Source: Xenorhabdus griffiniae (GTDB taxonomy: Bacteria; Pseudomonadota; Gammaproteobacteria; Enterobacterales; Enterobacteriaceae). From it: 38,195 bases of DNA. Every line of letters begins with the position of its first letter. Position 1 is the first letter of the stretch. The position numbers were made by a program, and so were the translations under genes. Under the pieces are notes generated by a model. The model did no database searches and was not told the origin of the DNA. It worked only from the letters and a program-made list of their open reading frames with translations. Below are positions 33,297 to 38,195 of this stretch, piece by piece. The stretch covers positions 1 to 38,195 of the forward strand of contig NZ_LDNM01000055.1 of NCBI RefSeq assembly GCF_001028135.1. Reading direction: 5' to 3'.

Positions 33297-35924
33297 ATGA
33301 GCAAAAGCACCGCTGAGATCCGTCAGGCGTTTCTTGACTTTTTTCATACTAAAGGGCACCAGATAGTGCCAAGCAGCTCGTTGGTGCCAACCAATGATCC
33401 AACATTGTTGTTCACCAACGCAGGGATGAACCAGTTCAAAGATGTCTTTTTAGGATTGGATAATAGGCCTTATTCTAGAGCAACAACGGCTCAGCGCTGT
33501 GTTCGTGCGGGCGGTAAGCATAACGATTTAGAAAATGTGGGTTATACAGCCCGCCACCACACTTTTTTCGAAATGTTGGGTAACTTCAGTTTCGGCGATT
33601 ATTTTAAGCAAGATGCAATTAAATACGCATGGGAGTTACTGACCAGCGAAGCATGGTTTAACCTGCCAAAAGAAAAACTGTGGGTTACTGTCTATGAGAC
33701 AGACGATGAAGCGTATGACATTTGGCATAAAGAAGTCGGGGTTCCAGCAGAAAGAATCATCCGTATAGGCGATAATAAAGGTGCACCATATGCGTCAGAT
33801 AATTTCTGGCAAATGGGGGATACTGGCCCGTGTGGCCCTTGTACGGAAATTTTCTACGACCACGGTGAACATATTTGGGGGGGGCCTCCAGGCAGCCCAG
33901 AAGAAGACGGTGACAGATATATTGAAATTTGGAACATCGTTTTCATGCAATTCAACCGTCATGCCGATGGCACTATGGAGCCGTTGCCAAAACCTTCCGT
34001 TGATACCGGCATGGGACTGGAGCGTATCACAGCCGTCTTGCAACACGTTAACTCTAACTACGAGATTGACCTATTCCAAAGCTTAATTGCTTCGGTTGCA
34101 GAAGTGACAGGAGCGACAGATCTTACCAATAAATCTTTGCGTGTTGTTGCAGACCATATCCGTGCATGTGCGTTCCTGATTTGCGATGGGGTTATTCCAT
34201 CCAACGAAAACCGTGGCTATGTACTTCGCCGTATCATTCGCCGTGCTGTTCGTCATGGCAATATGTTGGGGGCAAAAGAGGCCTTCTTTTACAAGCTCGT
34301 TGCACCATTGATTAAATTCATGGGTGCGGCGGGTGAAGCGCTGAAACAGCAGCAGACTTTGGTTGAGCAGATATTAAAAACCGAAGAAGAACAGTTTGCT
34401 CGTACTTTGGAACGTGGTTTGCAGTTGCTGGATGAAGAGCTGGCTAAATTATCTGATGATACGCTCGATGGTGAAACCGCTTTCCGCTTGTATGATACCT
34501 ATGGTTTCCCTGTTGATCTGACTGCGGATGTTTGCCGCGAACGTAATATCAAAGTAGATGAAGCGGGTTTTGATGCGGCGATGGAAAACCAGCGTCGTCG
34601 TGCTCGTGAATCCAGTGGCTTTGGTACTGATTACAATGAACTGATCAAAGTTGATGGACGCAGTGATTTTTGTGGTTATGAGCATAATTCACAGCAAGCT
34701 ACTGTTATTGCTCTCTTCCGCAATGGCCAAGCCGTTGAGCAAATTCACGCTGGTGAAGAAGCAATTATTATACTTGATAAAACGGCATTCTACGCTGAAT
34801 CTGGTGGACAGGTTGGTGATACGGGTAAATTGTCGAACGACAATGGGATATTCGACGTTGTCGATACGCAAAAATATGCTCAGGCAATAGGTCACATTGG
34901 TAAATTGATTAGTGGTAGTTTGAGCGTTAATTATACAGTTAATGCTGAAATTGATGGGGTACGCAGAGGTGCGATTCGTTTGAATCACTCAGCGACCCAT
35001 TTATTGCATGCGGCATTACGTCAAATTTTGGGAGAACACGTTGCCCAGAAAGGTTCTTTGGTAAATGATAAGTATCTGCGCTTTGACTTCTCTCACTTTG
35101 AGGCGATGAAGCCAGAACAGATCCGTCAAGTCGAAAACTTGGTGAATGAAGAGATTCGCAAAAATTCACCTATTGTTACAGAATTAATGGAGCTGGAAGA
35201 AGCAAAAACCAAAGGTGCTATGGCGCTGTTTGGCGAGAAGTATGACGAAAAAGTGCGTGTACTTAGCATGGGAGGCTTTTCTACCGAACTATGCGGTGGT
35301 ACTCATGCGAGTCGCACAGGTGATATAGGTTTGTTCCGTATAGCCGGTGAATCAGGTACAGCCGCAGGAATTCGCCGTATTGAAGCTATTACAGGGCAAG
35401 CTGCATTAAACTCTATCTATCAGCAGGCTGATTTACTGCAAGACATCGCTCATCTGGTGAAAAGTGATATCAGTAGTCTGAATGAGAAAGTGAGAACGAC
35501 ACTGGACAGAACGAAACAGTTGGAGAAAGAGCTGCAACTGTTGAAATCTCAGCAAGCAGTCCAGGAAAGTTCTTCCTTGGCAAACCAAGCCAAGGAAATC
35601 CAAGGTGTTCGTCTACTGGTGACACAATTAGGTGATATAGAACCGAAAATGCTTAGGACGATGGTTGATGATCTAAAAAATCAGTTAGAATCAGCAATTA
35701 TTGTGCTTTCTACAGTGACTGGTGATAAAGTCAGTCTAATTGTTGGTATAACGAAGGATTTGACTGCTAGAATAAAAGCAGGCGATTTAATCTCTTTTGT
35801 TGCCCAACAGGTTGGCGGTAAAGGAGGGGGACGCCCTGATCTGGCTCAGGCTGGTGGGAGTGATATAACAGCTCTTCCTTCCGCATTAGCTAGTGTAGAA
35901 GAGTGGGTAACATTGCGGTTATAG
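33297..35924 (+). CDS. alaS: Alanyl-tRNA synthetase
   Basis: AlaS charges tRNA-Ala and edits mischarged Ser and Gly. The 875 residues match E. coli (876). The class II catalytic core occupies about 1-240 ([37 protein letters not shown]), followed by tRNA recognition, an editing domain (about 555-715, [11 protein letters not shown] and [13 protein letters not shown] zinc-site residues), a coiled-coil stretch rich in Leu and Lys, and the C-Ala domain ending [15 protein letters not shown]. The neighbours recA upstream and csrA downstream are the enteric order, apart from missing recX. The start ATG at 33297 has GGGACAATT upstream and matches the family N-terminus ([16 protein letters not shown]). 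Confidence 0.97.
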   Translation: MSKSTAEIRQAFLDFFHTKGHQIVPSSSLVPTNDPTLLFTNAGMNQFKDVFLGLDNRPYSRATTAQRCVRAGGKHNDLENVGYTARHHTFFEMLGNFSFGDYFKQDAIKYAWELLTSEAWFNLPKEKLWVTVYETDDEAYDIWHKEVGVPAERIIRIGDNKGAPYASDNFWQMGDTGPCGPCTEIFYDHGEHIWGGPPGSPEEDGDRYIEIWNIVFMQFNRHADGTMEPLPKPSVDTGMGLERITAVLQHVNSNYEIDLFQSLIASVAEVTGATDLTNKSLRVVADHIRACAFLICDGVIPSNENRGYVLRRIIRRAVRHGNMLGAKEAFFYKLVAPLIKFMGAAGEALKQQQTLVEQILKTEEEQFARTLERGLQLLDEELAKLSDDTLDGETAFRLYDTYGFPVDLTADVCRERNIKVDEAGFDAAMENQRRRARESSGFGTDYNELIKVDGRSDFCGYEHNSQQATVIALFRNGQAVEQIHAGEEAIIILDKTAFYAESGGQVGDTGKLSNDNGIFDVVDTQKYAQAIGHIGKLISGSLSVNYTVNAEIDGVRRGAIRLNHSATHLLHAALRQILGEHVAQKGSLVNDKYLRFDFSHFEAMKPEQIRQVENLVNEEIRKNSPIVTELMELEEAKTKGAMALFGEKYDEKVRVLSMGGFSTELCGGTHASRTGDIGLFRIAGESGTAAGIRRIEAITGQAALNSIYQQADLLQDIAHLVKSDISSLNEKVRTTLDRTKQLEKELQLLKSQQAVQESSSLANQAKEIQGVRLLVTQLGDIEPKMLRTMVDDLKNQLESAIIVLSTVTGDKVSLIVGITKDLTARIKAGDLISFVAQQVGGKGGGRPDLAQAGGSDITALPSALASVEEWVTLRL

Positions 35925-35945
35925 TTGGTATTGCCGTGACAGCAG

Positions 35946-35983
35946 TGGCACCATGAAAGCATTTTTTTATGGTGCCAAATGTT
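35946..35983 (+). terminator. Rho-independent terminator of alaS
   Basis: TGGCACCAT (35946-35954) and ATGGTGCCA (35969-35977) form a perfect 9-bp stem, followed after AATG by a run of six T. It lies 21 bases after the alaS stop. Confidence 0.82.
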
Positions 35984-36171
35984 TTTTGTTGTGAAATTGT
36001 TGAAATGTTGGGCACATACTTATATTTTAGCTATCCTATAGATATAGGAAATGTGTTCAAAACTGCTTATACTTTAAGTAGATATCATTGCTTTACGTTT
36101 TCACGGTGTTTGATGGATAATAGCGGGGAAACCTAGAGACCCGACTCTTTTAAATTTTCAAGGAGCAAAGA

Positions 36172-36357
36172 ATGCTTATTCTGACTCGTCGAGTTGGTGA
36201 AACGCTCATGATAGGCGATGAGGTAACAGTCACAGTACTGGGAGTTAAAGGCAACCAAGTTCGCATTGGTGTAAATGCGCCCAAGGAAGTTTCTGTTCAC
36301 CGTGAAGAAATTTATCAACGGATTCAGGCGGAGAAATCTCAGCCTACAACTTTTTAA
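36172..36357 (+). CDS. csrA: Carbon storage regulator CsrA (RsmA)
   Basis: CsrA is a small dimeric RNA-binding protein that blocks translation of target mRNAs by binding GGA motifs at their ribosome binding sites. The 61 residues equal E. coli Csr[34 protein letters not shown], then [15 protein letters not shown] with the conserved RNA-contact residues. AAGGAG precedes the ATG by six bases. In Xenorhabdus and Photorhabdus relatives CsrA homologues influence secondary metabolism and virulence switching, so it may affect the island globally; that link is inferred. A 247-bp upstream gap carries its promoters. Confidence 0.97.
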   Translation: MLILTRRVGETLMIGDEVTVTVLGVKGNQVRIGVNAPKEVSVHREEIYQRIQAEKSQPTTF

Positions 36358-36375
36358 TTCAAGAATGGCGTCCAC

Positions 36376-36510
36376 GCTTTTTTAAGACTTGGGCGCTACT
36401 CTACTCCCTTTTATTTTCTTTTTTCTGCTTCTTTCTACTTCTCTTTTTATGTTTATCTCTTTTCTACACCTTGATTCTATTCTCTCATGTCTTTTTATTT
36501 TCTATCTGTT
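36376..36510 (+). other. Polypyrimidine, G-poor tract downstream of csrA
   Basis: The start of the 425-bp gap between csrA and tRNA-Ser is strongly T/C-rich on the plus strand, with very few G after 36400. No hairpin-plus-T-run terminator was found for csrA. A C-over-G-biased unstructured RNA is the kind of sequence on which Rho loads, so Rho-dependent termination is a reasonable inference. The rest of the gap (36511-36782) leads into the tRNA promoter. Confidence 0.45.
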
Positions 36511-36669
36511 GAAAAAGCATCGTTCATGAGGCTATAGAGATGAATAATTATTTTCATAAATTTTAACGGTTCTTAGACAATTTCATTGTTGATAAAAGAG
36601 TCTCTTAGATGACAGATCAAGCATTTTGCGCGCTAAGCGTTCAGTTGGAAAAAAGTTTCGAAAAATTGT

Positions 36670-36697
36670 TTGACTTATCAGGCAGGAAAAGTAATAT
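36670..36697 (+). promoter_or_regulatory. Promoter of the tRNA-Ser/tRNA-Arg operon
   Basis: TTGACT (36670-36675) and TAATAT (36692-36697) are separated by 16 bp and followed by a GC-rich discriminator (GTGCGCC), a pattern of stringently controlled stable-RNA promoters. It lies 85 bp upstream of the tRNA-Ser gene. Confidence 0.75.
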
Positions 36698-36782
36698 GTG
36701 CGCCATCGCAGCGACGAAGAGCTTGAAGAAAAGATTCGAAGAGCTACGAAGTGGAAACTTCTAAGTTGCAGGTTTTAAAAAT

Positions 36783-36875
36783 GGTGAGGTGGCCGAGAGG
36801 CTGAAGGCGCTCCCCTGCTAAGGGAGTATGTGGTTAAGAGCTGCATCGAGGGTTCGAATCCCTCCCTCACCGCCA
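36783..36875 (+). tRNA. serV: tRNA-Ser (anticodon GCU)
   Basis: A 93-nt gene with a 7-bp acceptor stem (GGTGAGG/CCTCACC), encoded CCA end, long variable arm as in class II tRNAs, anticodon GCT in the loop CTGCTAA, and a T-loop GGTTCGAATCC. It decodes AGC/AGU serine codons. Location after csrA and before arginine tRNAs matches E. coli serV-argV. Confidence 0.96.
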
Positions 36876-36882
36876 TTAATAT

Positions 36883-36959
36883 GCATCCATAGCTCAGCTG
36901 GATAGAGTACTCGGCTACGAACCGAGCGGTCGGAGGTTCGAATCCTCCTGGATGCACCA
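36883..36959 (+). tRNA. argV: tRNA-Arg (anticodon ACG), copy 1
   Basis: A 77-nt gene with acceptor stem GCATCCA/TGGATGC, encoded CCA, and anticodon ACG in the loop CTACGAA. It begins eight bases after tRNA-Ser, so it is co-transcribed. A34 is normally deaminated to inosine to read CGU, CGC and CGA. Confidence 0.96.
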
Positions 36960-37040
36960 TTTAAACACCGCGATTTTTTAGGTATCTCAATTCTAGTCAG
37001 GCAATCATTAGTGCCTGAACAGAAATAGAAAACCGACAAC

Positions 37041-37117
37041 GCATCCATAGCTCAGCTGGATAGAGTACTCGGCTACGAACCGAGCGGTCGGAGGTTCGAA
37101 TCCTCCTGGGTGCACCA
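37041..37117 (+). tRNA. argY: tRNA-Arg (anticodon ACG), copy 2
   Basis: Identical to copy 1 except for one base in the 3' acceptor strand (TGGGTGC in place of TGGATGC), which changes a U-A pair to a U-G wobble at the fourth pair. The spacer before it resembles the spacer before copy 3, so the unit of about 160 bp was duplicated. Confidence 0.96.
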
Positions 37118-37203
37118 TTTTAAACATCCTGATTTTTGGGATGACCTAATTCTACCAAGTCAGGCAGTTAATAGCGCCTGAGCAGAAATAGAAAACTGAC
37201 AAT

Positions 37204-37280
37204 GCATCCATAGCTCAGCTGGATAGAGTACTCGGCTACGAACCGAGCGGTCGGAGGTTCGAATCCTCCTGGATGCACCA
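37204..37280 (+). tRNA. argZ: tRNA-Arg (anticodon ACG), copy 3
   Basis: A 77-nt gene identical to copy 1. It is the last gene of the array and is followed at once by a strong terminator. E. coli carries four such copies (argV, argY, argZ, argQ) here, as I recall; this window has three, and the individual letter assigned is nominal. Confidence 0.95.
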
Positions 37281-37284
37281 TTTT

Positions 37285-37316
37285 AAAACCCCTGCCTTGA
37301 TAAGGCGGGGGTTTTT
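37285..37316 (+). terminator. Terminator of the tRNA operon
   Basis: AAAACCCCTGCCTT pairs with AAGGCGGGGGTTTT (one G-T pair) around a 3-nt loop, then runs into T-rich sequence. It starts four bases after the last tRNA-Arg. Confidence 0.93.
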
Positions 37317-37394
37317 CTTTTTATTTCCGTTCAAAAATCACATTTGTTTTATTAATTCTGTTTATAATTTGTGCGGAATGTAGCGCGGCGACCA

Positions 37395-37426
37395 ATTTCG
37401 CACTATTTGGCGGTATATTTCGCACT
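37395..37426. repeat. Short repeats next to the recombinase gene
   Basis: ATTTCGCACT occurs at 37395-37404 and again at 37417-37426 (22-bp period), with TTTGGCGG between them (37406-37413). On the other side of the gene TTTCGCA (38102-38108) and TTTGGCGG (38140-38147) recur. They could be recombinase sites or fragments of a mobile element; function is unknown. Confidence 0.4.
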
Positions 37427-37480
37427 GTTTCGAGTGGAAATTACCGCCTTATAATGCACAGTGCAAAATGAAATGCCTAA

Positions 37481-38056
37481 TTAAAATTCATCATCATTTG
37501 CAGCACGACCGACAGGTAAATATTTGTAGACTGTTGAATGAGATATATTGAGAATTACAGCAATTTCCGTGCGTGATTTTCCTTCTGCCAGTAATTTAAT
37601 AGCGTATTGATATTTTTCAGTTGGTAAAGCTATCGGGCGGCCACCAATACGCCCTTGTGCTCTCGCTGCGGCTAGCCCAGCATTAGTACGTTCAATAATC
37701 AGTTCCCGTTCCATTTCAGCCAATGCACTTATCACATAGAAGAAAAATCGTCCCATTGGCGTACTGGTATCAATGCTGTCAGTCAGGCTCTGAAAGTGAA
37801 TGCCGTCATTGCTCAGTTTTTCATTCAGGTTAATGAGGTTTTTTACACTGCGTCCCAGTCTATCCAGCTTCCAGACAACCAAAGTATCACCTGTTTTCAG
37901 GTGTTCTAAGGCTTGTTTGAGTCCCGGGCGGTTGGCCGTTTTACCGCTAATTTTATCTTCAAAGATGTGATCACAGTTGGCTGCGATTAAGGCGTTACGT
38001 TGTAAGTCGCTGTGCTGGTCAGTCGTTGATACTCTGATATAACCGATTTTCGCCAT
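37481..38056 (-). CDS. Serine recombinase of the Hin/Gin/Pin DNA invertase family
   Basis: A 191-residue resolvase/invertase. The catalytic domain (about 1-135) has YIRVST with nucleophile Ser10, VVWKLDRLGRS, and SLTDSIDTSTPMGRFFFYVISALAEMERELIIERT, which is much closer to Gin/Pin invertases than to Tn3 resolvases. A C-terminal helix-turn-helix (about 140-180, SRTEIAVILNISHSTVYKYL) binds DNA. It is the first mobile-type gene after the tRNA array, a common integration hotspot, and the window ends before any invertible segment or phage gene. It may be an isolated phage or island remnant. Its start has GGAGT upstream (AAGGAGTGAGTTATG). Confidence 0.9.
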   Translation of the reverse strand: MAKIGYIRVSTTDQHSDLQRNALIAANCDHIFEDKISGKTANRPGLKQALEHLKTGDTLVVWKLDRLGRSVKNLINLNEKLSNDGIHFQSLTDSIDTSTPMGRFFFYVISALAEMERELIIERTNAGLAAARAQGRIGGRPIALPTEKYQYAIKLLAEGKSRTEIAVILNISHSTVYKYLPVGRAANDDEF

Positions 38057-38195
38057 AACTCACTCCTTATTCATCCTTGCTTACTTATTTTATCGGCTAT
38101 TTTTCGCAATAGATTAGCTTCTTATCCTTAATACCTCGGTTTGGCGGAAACAGTGGAGCTGGCGAAAAATGCCCTGTCCAAATCTCAGAATGGGG
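38057..38195. other. Right end of the window, no gene seen
   Basis: These 139 bases upstream of the recombinase hold its promoter region and a TTTCGCA / TTTGGCGG pair that echoes the repeats on the other side of the gene. No coding start, tRNA fragment or clear crossover site is recognisable. Confidence 0.4.

Noticed and set aside
36775-37048. Small proteins read across the tRNA genes on the minus strand
   Set aside because: They are translations of tRNA sequence; the tRNA genes explain the region.
36883-37280. CRISPR-like array from the repeated units of about 160 bp
   Set aside because: The repeats are complete tRNA-Arg genes, not short palindromic repeats with unique spacers.

Overview
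The window looks like an AT-rich enterobacterial chromosome of the Xenorhabdus/Photorhabdus type (Morganellaceae). The housekeeping proteins (DinB, PepD, Gpt, FrsA, ProB, ProA, RecA, AlaS, CsrA) closely resemble E. coli proteins, but the gene content and the secondary-metabolite locus fit an insect-associated relative. The genus call is an inference; no 16S or other marker is present.

Layout. (1) 1-2985: a choline/betaine block with a partial unknown gene at the left edge, betI and a divergent betT. (2) 3086-19124: a biosynthetic island of the pyrrolobenzodiazepine (PBD, tilivalline/tilimycin-like) type. A leftward operon encodes an A-T NRPS (npsA), a C-A-T-reductase NRPS (npsB) and a small NTF2-fold protein resembling PhzA/PhzB, with marR behind it. 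A divergent rightward operon encodes a class II DAHP synthase, an SDR, a PhzD-like isochorismatase and a PhzE-like ADIC synthase, which together can make 3-hydroxyanthranilate from chorismate. A second leftward operon encodes an MFS exporter and a UvrA-like ABC protein, probably for efflux and self-protection. (3) 19474-27052: dinB (LexA box), pepD, gpt, frsA, crl, proB, proA, in the order of the E. coli 5-6 min region. (4) 27141-37316: aroL, aas, lplT, pncC, recA (LexA box), alaS, csrA, tRNA-Ser(GCU) and three tRNA-Arg(ACG); from pncC onward this matches the E. coli 60 min region, but recX is absent from its usual place. (5) 37395-38195: a Hin/Gin-type serine recombinase downstream of the tRNA array.

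How the island should work. AroX raises DAHP and so chorismate. AdsX, IcmX and DhbX convert chorismate to 3-hydroxyanthranilate. NpsA loads this aryl acid (its A-domain lacks Asp235). NpsB couples it to a proline-like amino acid and releases an aldehyde through its reductase domain, and the aldehyde closes to a PBD imine or carbinolamine. UvrX and MfsX would protect the producer. The main new observations are: a 24-bp dyad (AATRATTTC-N6-GAAAYYATW) found twice upstream of mfsX-uvrX and once in the npsA/aroX divergent promoter region, with a compensatory base change, so probably one regulon operator; a PhzA/B-like protein coupled to npsB that could catalyse imine formation; and a non-canonical proline-like specificity code in NpsB. 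No searches were run. Family names come from reading motifs, and names such as npsA, aroX and uvrX are borrowed from the Klebsiella tilivalline cluster as I remember it.
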